A DNA stretch of 64,000 nucleotides from Ectobius pallidus (Eukaryota; Arthropoda; Insecta; Blattodea; Ectobiidae): assembly GCA_964059195.1 (NCBI GenBank), contig CAXKWD010000005.1, forward strand, positions 39,447,825 through 39,511,824, in the 5' to 3' direction. Numbering within the stretch: the stretch's first letter is position 1; every line of letters starts with the position of its first letter. The translations under genes and the position numbers were made by a program. Under the pieces are notes generated by a model. That model made no database searches, was not told where the DNA came from, and saw nothing but the letters and a program-made list of their open reading frames with translations. Positions 44,956 through 56,009 of the stretch are shown here, piece by piece.

Positions 44956-46329
44956 TGACATCCGAGCACATCTTTGATGTCCTTCATTTTAAGTTTAATT
45001 TAAAAGGGTCTAACTTCGGGAGTTTAGAACATAACGACGTATCCACAAAATCTACAAAATCAATGATCAAATTGCAAAAGACATTAATCCTATGATTGCT
45101 ACCACCTATATGCTAGTGCGTGGTATATGTAATTCATTGTTCTTACAGTACCGGTACCGTATGTTTACATCACTCAACAATTTATTTGAATTTAAGCTAG
45201 GCATTACACAAAAAAATGATCTGTTGTAGATACGTTGTTTTGATATTAAACAACAGCATCTTTTTGGAAGTTACATTTTTATTTGTTGTTAAACAATAAG
45301 AAGAAATTCCAGTCAAGTAAATAAAATACTGTTCCCTGTATGTACTATTATTGTTCAAAATTGCTGATAAGGAAGGTGGTTCATAATATGCCAAAATGTA
45401 TAAAATACTAGAATAAGCTTACCTGATGTCATTTAAAAAAATGAAAAATGCGCCATATTAGGTTAGTGTTTTGAGCAGATATCACTGAAATTACAGAACA
45501 AAATTCTTATATTTTAAAGGATCACACTTCAATCATCACCATCCTCTTCTGCTTCTTCATTAACTACTGGATCTTCATCAATTGTTACACTGTCCAATAA
45601 TGACGTGTAGAATAATCCCCATATTATATAGATCTTGGCGATCATAAAGATTTTCTTTCTGAATAGGAACTGGAGAAGAATACAATGGCTCAAGTAATGT
45701 GAAAGGATCTTGCAATCTTGGTTTTGTTCTACAGGCAGTTTTGTATTCCAATAAATTCTTCTGGCTCTTTTTTTCTGTACTGAAACCAAGTCATCTTCAA
45801 CCACTTTTTTTGGCGCCTTAGTTCAGGAAAGTCCAGATGGCCTACTTCTTTCTCTTGATTTTCAATCAAATATTTCTAGAATGATAGGACGTAAAACACA
45901 CAAATAATTTGATAACAATAGGATACTACCAACACACGCGAAACGATCTGTTCCGAACCACTTTCCGCTGTAGGCAGGCCGGTTTAACATGCTTTGGTAG
46001 CACTACGCTAGGATACTCGTGGCCGAAAACGAGTCGCGCCATTGTACCTGTATTCTTCTATCGGTCGCTGTGGGCTTAATGTTACATGGAAATGGGTGCT
46101 TTTAGGTATCAAATTAAAGCTTAAGAAACTTACTTTCTTTTTTATTTGAGATAAAATTACGAAAACTCACTTTATGAAAAACTGTGATAAAAATAAAAGC
46201 GAAAAGAGAAACATATTTTTAAATTTTTAACTTTTTACAGGGTTTTCACTTTACTTATCTAAAATATCATTGCAATATCTTATACCACATAGTTTTTCCT
46301 TTAATTTAAAATAAAGAACATTGAAATCG
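44956..46329. other. No clear gene; one 91-codon minus-strand frame
   Basis: Frame 45529-45804 (minus) starts MVEDDLVSVQKKRARRIYWN and ends in the acidic run DEDPVVNEEAEEDGDD. It lies just downstream, on the same strand, of the transposase-like relic at 46330-47480 and may be its C-terminal part; I do not recognise it. The remainder is AT-rich. Confidence 0.3.
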
Positions 46330-47480
46330 GATCATGGGGATAGGAGCTAGAGGCGATTTAGTAAGTGAGTACAGCCGCCCCCCTCAGTCACAAAATTTGC
46401 GTTGGCGCCGCTCCTTCCAAAAATACTCCACAGGGGTCAAGGAAGATGTGTGCGAAGTGAGACCTTTTACAGTAAAAATGCATAGTTCGTCAGTTTTTTG
46501 TTCCTTAACCACCAAACTAATATGGTTGATGACAGGGATACCAAGATGCTCAACAGCATGCAGAGCTCATTGACACATTTTAGTGTCAGGAAAGAAATTC
46601 CAGTCCTGGCCAACTGCATTTATTTTCTTTGCTATTGTCTTGACAGCCTCCTGGGTTCTTCCAGATGCCGCTTCTGCCTTAGTGCTGTCTTTTCTAGCCC
46701 CAGTCTAACGTTCAATGTGAACATCCCGACAGGGGCGTATTTAGCTATTTAAGCGCCCCTAGGCAGAGGAAAATATTTTCACCTCCTTATTTCCACATGA
46801 ATGTACCACAGCCTACAATAAGCATTATTGTAACTGAAATAGTAGGCTAATAATAATAATAGTAATAATAATATAAATAAATAAATAAACAAGTAAATAA
46901 ATGAAAAGTTGTCATTGTTGTCATTGTTATTCATTTCTATTTCATTGTGCGTTACATTAGTTTACTATTTTGAAGAGTTATGAATAAAATGTTTAATATA
47001 TTAAAGAAAAAGTAACAGCTTAAAAGCCGCCCCTTCAAATCTGCCGCCCTAGGCAGCTGCCTAGTCTGCCTAGGCTTAAATACGGCATTGCATCCCGATC
47101 ATGACGGTTGAGTTCCTTCTCTATGGCAGTCATATGATAAAATCTGTAGCATGTACCGCACAGATCATTTTTAGGCACATGGAGGGATAAATTAAATTCT
47201 GCGATAAATAGGCCTACGTTTCGATAAGATAATTATTTTTCAGGGGTGATGCCAACATTTCCCCAATTTTCAATACAGGCCTACAGTTGGTACATTTTCC
47301 TAAGATTCAACTCATGAGACAAGTGCTTCTTGACTGAATCCTTTCTGGCAAAATGTGATGGTAATTTTGGAAAACTATTAATATGGGATCTAATTATTTC
47401 CTTTACAATATCTGACTCAGCCATATCTGGTTTGTGCCGTCCTCTTTGATCTCTAAAAATGTTTTTTTTTTTTTTTTAAT
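46330..47480 (-). pseudogene. Decayed transposase-like protein, split by a hAT MITE
   Basis: The minus strand gives RKDSVKKHLSHELNLRKMYQ (about 47350-47290), FNLSLHVPKNDLCGTCYRFY and HMTAIEKELNRHDRDVHIER (about 47200-47100). After the MITE come KDSTKAEAASGRTQEAVKTI and DWNFFPDTKMC (about 46690-46590). The F-x-x-x-x-PKxDxCxxC motif and charged helix are typical of a protein class found in many copies in insect genomes and thought to be transposon-encoded. Stops and frameshifts are several. The class assignment is from memory and tentative. Confidence 0.5.
46730..47090. mobile_element. hAT-type MITE with 8-bp target duplication
   Basis: Left end CAGGGGCGTATTTAG, right end reversed CAATGCCGTATTTAAG. 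Exact target duplication CATCCCGA at 46722-46729 and 47091-47098. Just inside both ends lie CCTAGGCAG repeats. Central AAT-rich tract at 46849-46890. No coding. It interrupts the transposase-like relic. Confidence 0.92.
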
Positions 47481-48737
47481 TTATTTTAAACAGCACTTGA
47501 CATAATGAACTATTCAGAAAAATCAAACGTTCCAAGAAAGAAGGCCTGACAAACTTTCTACATTTGTTAAAAAGTATTTATTTTCAATTTTCTCCTAGAA
47601 GACCCTGAAGAAGTCATTTTATCTTGCGTGTTTCTTCCGTCTCCAAAGGGGAACGTACTTATAACAGCTGTTTTTCTGTTATCACCTAAATTTTAAAGTT
47701 GTTCATGAATTGTTAGTCTATCGAATGAGAAAAATTCAAACTGCATTTAATATCACAGGGCCACCGGCAGAATTCCCGATACTCCCGAAGGGTGTGGGTT
47801 TAGTGGATCATGTCCAATTAGGGCCTACTATCTTGTTATTTGTTATTTGAAAGACTGGCTTCCCTAATAATTACTAAATCATACTTTCATCTCTTGCCCT
47901 TTTATAAAACATTTAAAATGCATTTTATGATACATTTACGGTCTAAAATCCTTACGCAGATGTTTATAACATTAGAGATTTATTACAGACCGCTGCAAAT
48001 TTTACAATTTTACAATGTATCATTTAGTTTCTAATGAAATGTTTGATGTAATTTTAATTTATTTTCTTGATATATTTAAATAATTAACATCAGAACGCAA
48101 GTTCTGCCTCAAGGTACTCTGCATTTTAGTGTACCGGTATCTTTAAAAGCAAGGCCACATTCAGTGACAAAACGACGGATCTCCACATAGGCCTATGCTG
48201 TTATGTTTTCCAACAATAGCGTAATATATGGAGCCGAAGTAACAAATAACTTATGGTGATACGTTGTTCTGACTTTAAATTATAATGTTCAATTTTAGAT
48301 ACGCAACACACTATTCCTGTATTACGGTACAAGACGTTCTAAAGACCCTTTACTGCGCTAGTGGGTCTGTGAAACCCTACGCCTGTTTTGTTTTGTAATG
48401 TTTCACGAGTTAAACGCCAGTCTAATGGAAGATTTTTTTTCTGTTTCAGCATAATTAATTCCCGAAAATCACCTAATAGGCACCTAACAGAAGCTAAAAT
48501 AGGGAATATTGCCAATATCCACATTTGCTTTTATTCAGATAATAAAAGTGATGCTGAAGTAAACGAATTGATGGCCAGTGAGCATGAATCCGAGTCTGAA
48601 GCATTCTCAAATAAACTTATTAGATCTTGAAACTGAGGGGCAGCAGCAAAACCCCTGATTGTGGAAAGCAGAATATCATAAATGCCAGAACGATGCAAAG
48701 GTGGATCAATTTTGCTCTAACTACTCAGTAACTAGAC
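47481..48737. other. No gene or clear repeat
   Basis: AT-rich; frames of 64 and 80 codons (47840, 48388) without motifs. Confidence 0.4.
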
Positions 48738-50067
48738 CAGTGACCGGCATGTTCCGTGCTCTGTGACGTCATACTACAGAGCAGCAGCGCTCTTTGCTCG
48801 GCAATATCTCCGTACTGAGCGTGGAGGAAGGGTTCAACTGGCCAGTGGCGGAACGACGCCTATGCATTGACAGAGTGCGCTCCGATCTTCGTAGATAGTA
48901 TGGGAATAGCACAATTACAATGCATTTGTACGAAAACAAAATAGTACAATTGTGATAAATCAATGTAACAGAACAGTTTTGTTTGTAATGAAATTTAATA
49001 TAGGCCCTACTTACACTAATCTGAAATGCAGCCAGGTGCGGATGCGTCAGGTTATTTAAATGAGGCTCCGAAACTACTATAAACATACAAATACATAAAA
49101 CATAAGAATACTTTAAGGAGTACTGCAAAACTTTGTCTACTCGGAAACTGAAAAATGTTAAAGTATACAAAATATACAAATTAAACTATACACCTTTGTG
49201 AGCACTATGCCAAGTATAGGTCTATTCAGACTTTTGATACACACCCTTACTTTGTGTCACTATCGTGCCCAAGCTCAAGGCATTGTCGAGATTATTTCCC
49301 TCTTTTCTCGCGCACTAATTTTGCAATACTGTATTAGGAGACATAGTCTGGCTAACACACAAACGAGAACATTTTTCATGTTCTGATCAGATAGGCGGTT
49401 TCCATGTTGTGGTTTGCAGATCTTCATACAAGAAAAGAACTATTCACATACATACGTCGATACAAATATACTCAACATTCTAGCAGCAAATATATTATGT
49501 AGTTGCCTGGGGAAATCTTCTATAAAATATAGATAGATCCTTTTTGTTTTGAAAGCGGTCTTTCATTTCAATATTCTTTTGCAAATCAATGACTTCTAGT
49601 TGCAATGACGTTGGAACACTGTCAACATCCACAGAAAATGGTGTCGCAAATATGCAAATATCGGATTGGAGTTTTGCAAAATCTTGAAATCTGTAATAAA
49701 ATATCCTGATCCAGTTCTTCTAATATTTGTACATAAATATTAATGTCTGTAATTGAATGACATACTGTAGACAACTTTGGAAAATGTGGCGTGTCTCCGA
49801 GGGTGACCTGACGTTTCCGTAAGTCTAGTATTAATCTGAATGCACTAAATTTACCATACATTTCACTGATTAACTGACCTCTGCACCCTTGCCATGGTTA
49901 ATGCACGCAATTCAATGTACCATCACGGCTCACCTTAACCCTACTGCTGCACTGAACGCCACTGCGCTAGTGCGTATTAACAGGAATGCAACTCAACTGC
50001 TCGCTCTCTCAAGCTCTTGCGAGATGATCGGCTCTTACGTCACAACTGCAGCATCTGCCGGACACTG
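48738..50067 (-). mobile_element. hAT element, internally deleted (1.33 kb)
   Basis: Left end CAGTGACCGGCA, right end reversed CAGTGTCCGGCA, with the conserved TGTGACGT about 20 bp inside each end. Exact 8-bp target duplication AACTAGAC at 48730-48737 and 50068-50075. It contains the C-terminal part of its transposase on the minus strand; the N-terminal and catalytic parts are deleted. Confidence 0.92.
49280..49861 (-). pseudogene. hAT transposase C-terminal fragment
   Basis: First part MYGKFSAFRLILDLRKRQVT, then HFPKL, resembles the F-x-x-K-L-x-L-W-x-x-Q, HFP region of ZBED/Buster-like hAT transposases. After a gap come LQLEVIDLQKNIEMKDRFQN, FYRRFPQ and ARMLSIFVSTYVCE, then FFSCMK. These match the hAT dimerisation region (L-E-L-I-D-L-Q; M-L-x-x-F-x-S-T-Y-x-C-E-x-x-F-S). 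Stops and frameshifts are present. Confidence 0.82.
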
Positions 50068-50075
50068 AACTAGAC

Positions 50076-50389
50076 GAACCAGGATACTTTGCCATATTGA
50101 AAATTGCGGGCTTAAACAGTGTGAATGGTGTTAAGGTCTCTTGAAATTCCCAAGGAAATTTTTTAAAGCAGCTTGGGAAATTTCTTATTCGCCCGCATAT
50201 TGAACACCGGAATTTTCACGTTTTCCTTGATACCTGCAAGCCGTCGTAGGTAGGGAATAATTTATTCAATATAATTTGTTAACGGCATAGGCCTATGTTT
50301 TGTAGGTCAATGTCTTGAAACTTCTGGAACTTATACACTTAAACTTGTTTGAATAAAACACACAAATTGCACTTTCATTGTTAAGATAA
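50076..50389. other. Short stretch without gene
   Basis: AT-rich, TAGGCCTA near 50289. Nothing else. Confidence 0.4.
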
Positions 50390-50397
50390 GTTATAAG

Positions 50398-51078
50398 TAG
50401 GCCTAGACCTGGAATTTTAAGGCAAATGCCTATTTTGTTCCTTATGAAAAAACATGAAAATGTTTTAATATGTTGACATTTCATGATAAATCACTTATAT
50501 TTACAGAGTTTTACAGTGCCCTAAAATGCCTATTTGGACCTTTGGAGCCTATTTTTACTATTTTAGTGCCTAAAATGCCTATTTTGTACACTTAAAATAA
50601 AATCCAACTTCTGTAACTTTTACAATCATTTAATGGACATCCCTGGATGAAGAGCAGAACAGCAGAGGGTGGGTTTTTCACAGAAACTTCATTTTCCCAA
50701 ACAATTGTCGCCAAAGGAATGCTTACTGACGGGGAGGATTAGCTCAAAACAACAAGTAGCAAGCAGTAAGAAGGGACATACTGTGTCAATTTTTCTTATA
50801 ACCCAAAACTGTTTTTGATAAAAGAATTTTTAATTCTGTCTTAATTTTGCAATTATTTCTGTTGAGAATAGGTAAACGACGTTTTTACATTAAAAAAAGG
50901 TCACGTTACAGTTTAAGAGTATATTGTAGTGTTTTAAAGTCGGTTTTCTGTATATTTACACATTTTTAAAGCTTATTTTAAGTGCCTATTATCTCTTTTA
51001 AAAGCCTATTTACTTGTTTTAAAAGCCTATTTTAGGCGCCTAAAATTAATGTTTTTAGAGCCTAAAATCCCAGGTCTA
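50398..51078. mobile_element. hAT-like element with subterminal GCCTATTT repeats
   Basis: Right end reversed is TAGACCTGGGATTTTAGGC; left end is TAGGCC followed by TAGACCTGGAATTTTAAGGC, so the left terminus carries a 6-bp near-duplicate. Target duplication GTTATAAG at 50390-50397 and 51079-51086 is exact. GCCTATTTT or variants recur at about 50428, 50526, 50548, 50577, 50982, 51004 and 51026, clustered toward both ends. No coding. Confidence 0.85.
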
Positions 51079-51086
51079 GTTATAAG

Positions 51087-52189
51087 ATATAACCATAATC
51101 TGTTATTATAATTATTATTATTATCATTATTACACATTTTGGTGCATGTCATGCTATATCTATAGTATAATTAATTATAGAACTGCACGTTGCTAATTAT
51201 TGTTCTAGAAAAATTATGTTTACAATACATTCGGCCACCAACGTCAGGCGGTGAGTCACTCATAGCAATGGGACAGACGTCACTCCCATTATATTGTATT
51301 GTACCTTGTGACTTAACCTGAACTGAGTTATGCATAGGGGAGAAGAAATGGAATTCCCATTACGACACTGATGTTTTAACTCTGAAATGCTTTAGCTGGA
51401 ATCCGCAATTATGGCAGCAATTTGCTTGTGTAGAAAGCTTTATAATAGGCCCATGGACATAATAGGCCTAGAGCCTTATTTGCACGAATTCTTTGTTCTA
51501 AATATTGCAGTATATCATAAGCCTTTCAAATATAGTGATACTGATGGTAGTGATGATGTTCATGATGATGACGATGATGTGTTCTGCCCGATAGCACGAA
51601 GCCACGGGTTAATGGCCAAGTTCAAGTTTCTTTCAGGGAAGGGTGTATTATAATAATTAATTAAATTCCAATATATATTTAGTACATACAGTTATTGGTA
51701 CATCGCACAACTACCAGGCCTAATTTTGTAATCTTTAAGATCATATTATTATTTTAAATAAAGATAGGCCTGGCATTATTAAGCATTATTACGGAAAATA
51801 ATTCATGTAAGCCAATCTATTTAGAAACCTCAAATCAAAATATTATATTTCATATAGGGCCTAATTTTTTCTTGCACTACGTTTATGGTTGAATATACAG
51901 CAGGCTATTTAATGCTCGCATCGCACAGTCTATATTTGAGATTCCAGAATTCTTTCTGGATGTTTAATATTTATTTCCTGCAGAGGAAACCATTTTTCCT
52001 GGGATAATGATATTAGGTCTAAAGAAGATTCAGGACAGTGTAATGACAACCTTATGATTTCTTCCTCTTTTAAGGACAATATATTCTGTAGATATGCTTA
52101 CAGATATGCGTTCCAATGTTGGGACCGCTTGTTTAGCATGTGGCTTGGAAGGTTGGATTTTAAGCGTAAGCTTTACATACGCTATTACA
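51087..52189. other. No clear gene; (GAT)n microsatellite inside
   Basis: An 80-codon frame at 51411-51653 owes its acidic stretch to an imperfect (GAT)n tract at 51540-51578. The rest is AT-rich. Confidence 0.45.
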
Positions 52190-52191
52190 TA

Positions 52192-52868
52192 CGAGGGGTA
52201 TTCCGAAAGTAAGTTTCGTCAGTTTGTCACACGGACACTTTATTGACCCAAAAGCAATACAGAATGGCAGCATGACCTATACACCGTGCACTATTTTTCA
52301 ACATAGTCGCCAGCGACATTGAGACATTTGTCGTAGCGTGCGATCAGTTTGAAGAACCCACTGTGGTAAAACTCGGTGCCCTGCGATGCAAGGAATTGGC
52401 GCACAGCCTGCTCCACCTCAGCTTCCTGACATTACTAAAGGTTCCATACAGACCATTTTGAGTGACAAATTGATGTTCCATAAGGTTTGTGCGAGATGGG
52501 TTCGTGGAGGCCGCACTTTGCGGGGACGGAAATCGGGAGATCAATTTCAAACAGCTCTACGTCGGACAATAAAAGGTTCAGCGGCTGCAGCAATGGCTCG
52601 TTTGAAAGAGGGGAGATAGCGGTACATGGCAGTGGCGCCAAATCTCTCGTGCCATCGTGAGCGGTACATTAATACCCGCGGGCACGCCAGTCTGCTGCGA
52701 CTCGCTCTTCTACGGCGCAGTGCGCCTGCGTCATGCCTCCTCCGCTGACGCCACTTCCGTCGTGGAACCAGCCACGGGTGGGGATTCGTCTGGCGTTTGT
52801 TTGGTTCCCCTGGTGAACACGCCGCTCTTGCCATACATTGACGAAACTTACTTTCGGAATACCCCTCG
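52192..52868 (-). mobile_element. Mariner derivative, copy 2 (677 bp)
   Basis: Reverse complement of 36859-37535, same length, with a few substitutions. TA duplications at 52190-52191 and 52869-52870. The transposase C-terminus is on the minus strand (52291-52389) and the HTH fragment on the plus strand (about 52397-52527), so the internal inversion is shared. Confidence 0.92.
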
Positions 52869-52870
52869 TA

Positions 52871-53513
52871 CATAGCGTTACGCGTATAAATGCTGTGTCG
52901 TTTAGTCATCAACTCATCACTCACCTGCGTTCCGTATATTACTGCGTGTGAATCCATGTTAAGTTATGTGCAAAGGAATTTTTAAAAAATCACTGGATGA
53001 ACAGACTATAGACTTCGGTTGCAGACTTAAATAAACTGTCGGGACTAAATCAAACACGATATCCACACACTAATATTGGTTTACAATAAGACTACAAGTG
53101 TAGTTTACTACCTTCGGTTACAAATTTGTTTAAACTGAAGTGCTAGCACGAAGTCCAAACTTCATGGTGTTTAAAATTATCGAGAGGCCTATTCTCCTAG
53201 TTTTGTACATTAATCAGTTTTTATCAAATCAATCTGATAGCCTAGGCCTATAGAAAGACAAAATACGAGGTTTTACGACAAGGATATAAAATCTTTTTCG
53301 AAGAGAAATAAATACTCCAAAATCTGAGAATAATTCACCAGCTGGGAAACATTATACATTCAACAGTGAAAACTGCCCCTGAATCGACCTACATGCCTTA
53401 ATTCGCACAAAAAAAATACCTGGGGTCCTATCTGGTAGACCTATGTATTCATGCAATAAATGTAAGGCATTCATTGTCACACTCATGCATTAGAATATTT
53501 TAGGAGAAAAATT
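52871..53513. other. No gene or clear repeat
   Basis: AT-rich DNA; AGCCTAGGCCTA near 53239. Confidence 0.4.
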
Positions 53514-53587
53514 CCTCTGACACCAGGATTCGAACCCGTTACTTTCGGATTTTCATACCGATGCTCTCCCAATTGTGCTAGCCAGAG
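53514..53587 (-). tRNA. tRNA-Phe(GAA)-like sequence, probably pseudogene or SINE head
   Basis: On the minus strand: acceptor CTCTGGC pairing with GTCAGAG (one G-U), TA, D arm GCACAATTGGGAGAGC, anticodon arm with loop ATGAAAA (anticodon GAA), B box GGTTCGAATCC. Defects: a mismatch in the D stem, a T-T at the top of the anticodon stem, a poorly paired T stem and one extra base before the acceptor. So it is either a decayed tRNA-Phe or the head of a tRNA-derived SINE extending left. Confidence 0.5.
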
Positions 53588-54349
53588 TTAGATTCTCAGG
53601 GCCAGATGGAATCCCTCTCCTATGATGACCCTTAGGGGTCGACCTCACTGAAAACTTTTATGTCATACAGTATTGTGAGACACACTACGTTAATGGTTTG
53701 GTAACGGGTTTCCATTGTTACTGTACAGTAATATGTGTGTATATATCTACTCTTATACAATTCAACGGCCCTAAATAGCGTGCTTGCTCGCTCGCCCGCT
53801 TCGTGAGACATCGGGTATACTCGGCGATGTTCGTCTCTCGCAGTGTAAACTTTCATCAGACTACAAAATTAGTAAAACCGTTTCTTTATTATATAAGGCC
53901 TAAATGAAATGAACACAATGAACAAATATTCTAATTTTATTTTTACTTACAATTTTCATAGCTCTGAACCACAAACATTTTTAATACACTGCCAGTGTAA
54001 ATTTCTTTAAAATCCTGGAGTCAATTAATAATGGCGGGTGAAGCCGCGGGCATCAGGTTTAATATATTGATAGTTTAATCCTCGAAGTATCGCGGACAGT
54101 AAAAATTCAAATCAATCACGCCTTCTCTTGAAAAATTATATAATTTCTGAAAATTACACTGAATTTATCAAATAAAATTCACATCACATTCATCTGTCAA
54201 TAAACAGTTGAGAAACGATACGTATTATCCACCGCCGTCTCGAGAATTACGCACGAGAATTATACAGTTTAGAAGGCAGTGGTTCACAGTTATCTTTGGA
54301 ACTGCATAATCGAATCTGAGATCGTTTTCCCAGGTGGCGATTTCTAATC
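53588..54349. other. Mostly featureless, with a Helitron-like hairpin at 54030-54060
   Basis: GGCGGGTGAAGCCGCGGGC at about 54033-54053 resembles the family-2 Helitron 3' hairpin, but CTAG is absent after it. The remainder is AT-rich. Confidence 0.4.
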
Positions 54350-54485
54350 GCTGTTTCATTAATGGTTTAGTTTAAGAATGATTCGCGTGCAAGTGTTAAT
54401 AAATAAAATGCTTTAATAATTATTGTACTATTAATTTTTAATTTTTCAATTAATTATCGTGGGCGAAGCCGCGGGCACCTCCTAG
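54350..54485 (+). mobile_element. Helitron-like 3' end (family 2), better copy
   Basis: AAGTGTTAATAAATAAAATG region, then TTAATTATCGTGGGCGAAGC, CGCGGGCACCTCCTAG. The GGGCGAAGCCGCGGGC part forms a hairpin about 8 bp before terminal CTAG, followed by T as expected at the insertion point. The degenerate relative is at 8700-8889. The 5' end was not located. Confidence 0.6.
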
Positions 54486-54495
54486 TATATGTACA

Positions 54496-55037
54496 TATCG
54501 TGAGCTTACAAGGAAAAGGTATTAACTCCAAAAATGCAAAAAATGAGTTATTATGCGCAATAAGTACAACAGATTGTGCTCTATCCACAGGGATAACGAA
54601 CTAAGTCCTAACCCTTATAGTTTCGGAGCAATGGAACTGTCACAAAGTCCTAAGTCCATAACACAGAGAATGTTTTTAGGGAAAAAGAACTAAGTGCACT
54701 TCATACCTTTTGCCTGTATACTAAATATAAAATATAACATATATCTACAGGCAGAATGATTTAATTAGGTAACAGATCATGTAGATTAGCAAGCACTAGG
54801 TTATCCATATGGCAGTGATATGTGTACTTCATTAACATTGCAATTCAGTGTGGCTTTTTTTTTTTTAAATTAATGATTTTATGTCAAGAGGAAGAAGATT
54901 AGTTCGGTTAGCTGTGCAGGAAACGTACAAGCATTTAAATTCCTAACCTGATTTTTCATAAACATTTAAACTTTAAAATTGATTTTTCCCCAAACAGCAT
55001 TTTTGGAGTTAATACCTTCCCCTGTAAGCCCACGATA
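54496..55037. mobile_element. TIR element with about 40-bp inverted repeats
   Basis: Left TATCGTGAGCTTACAAGGAA, then GGTATTAACTCCAAAAATG. The right end is the reverse complement with a few changes (TGTAAGCCCACGATA at 55023-55037). No coding. Phrases around ACTAAGTCC recur inside (54600-54710). Target duplication unclear. It begins 10 bp after the Helitron end. Confidence 0.82.
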
Positions 55038-55306
55038 TATATCATGTAAAAAAGACATAATATATTATGTATAGTATATATAGGCGTGATACAATACAAT
55101 ATAATTTATTAAGCATGAAATATTTTGTATATCCTTTAACTTTGTAATGAAGTATGGATTCATATTCCGAGGCAACTCTTCCCACAGGAAAAAAATATAT
55201 TACATATTAGAATAACATGTGGAAACAAGAAAGAGAATAAACAGCTTTTAGAAAAATAAAAAGTTACTCGCTTTCAAAGGGGGAATGTATACAAACCATA
55301 CCTTTT

Positions 55307-55994
55307 TAGACCCGGAAGTTTATGAAAAATCAAATTTTTAATAATGCATTCTATTGCATGCTAGTGTTAAAACGTTTACAAAATATTAAAGAAATAAAAT
55401 AAATTTGATCATTTCATTTTACATATTGTTGCATATTTTGTTAATTTTACGATAATACATTATATTCACTTGTTAGGCCTATTACAATATTTGTGTATAT
55501 TTTATAAATTTTATAATTTTTAACGGCATATTTCTGACAGATTTTAACCATTGAGCATTTCTCTGTTAATTCAAACATTTACAGCATACTTAGCTATGTG
55601 AATGTTTTGAGAACCGACTATACAATGATTACAGTACATAGTCTAATGTTTCCGGAACTTATTGTACAATATTAAATCGACGTTTAACTTCATTAGTTTT
55701 CAATTTACTACAATTAGTTGCTTTGTATTTTAAATAGTTTTGTAATGTGATTTCTATAATTTCTACTATTAACTGGCTATTTTAGCAGATAAGTGCAATG
55801 GACTTAAAGTCTATAGCCTAAATGTACTGGTAGATGTAGGCTATAATGTAATTCAGCTAACAAGAGAAATCAGGTATTAAAATTACTTACATGATAAAGC
55901 ATACTTCAATGGGTCCAAAGCATATTTTAACAATTTTAGAGCATATTTCATTGCACTTTTTGTCTTCAAATGGAGCATTAACTTCCGGGCCTTA
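55307..55994. mobile_element. Probable hAT-like element with GCATATTT repeats
   Basis: Left TAGACCCGGAAGTTTATG, right reversed TAAGGCCCGGAAGTTAATG. Internal GCATATTT/GCATACTT motifs at about 55430, 55526, 55583, 55900, 55919 and 55942. The architecture and TAGACCYGGAA start resemble 50398-51078. No target duplication found. TAGGCCTA follows the right end closely (55998-56006). Confidence 0.6.
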
Positions 55995-56009
55995 ATTATA
56001 GGCCTATGA

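Noticed and set aside
51411..51653. 80-codon frame with an Asp-rich segment
   Set aside because: The acidic segment is an imperfect (GAT)n microsatellite.
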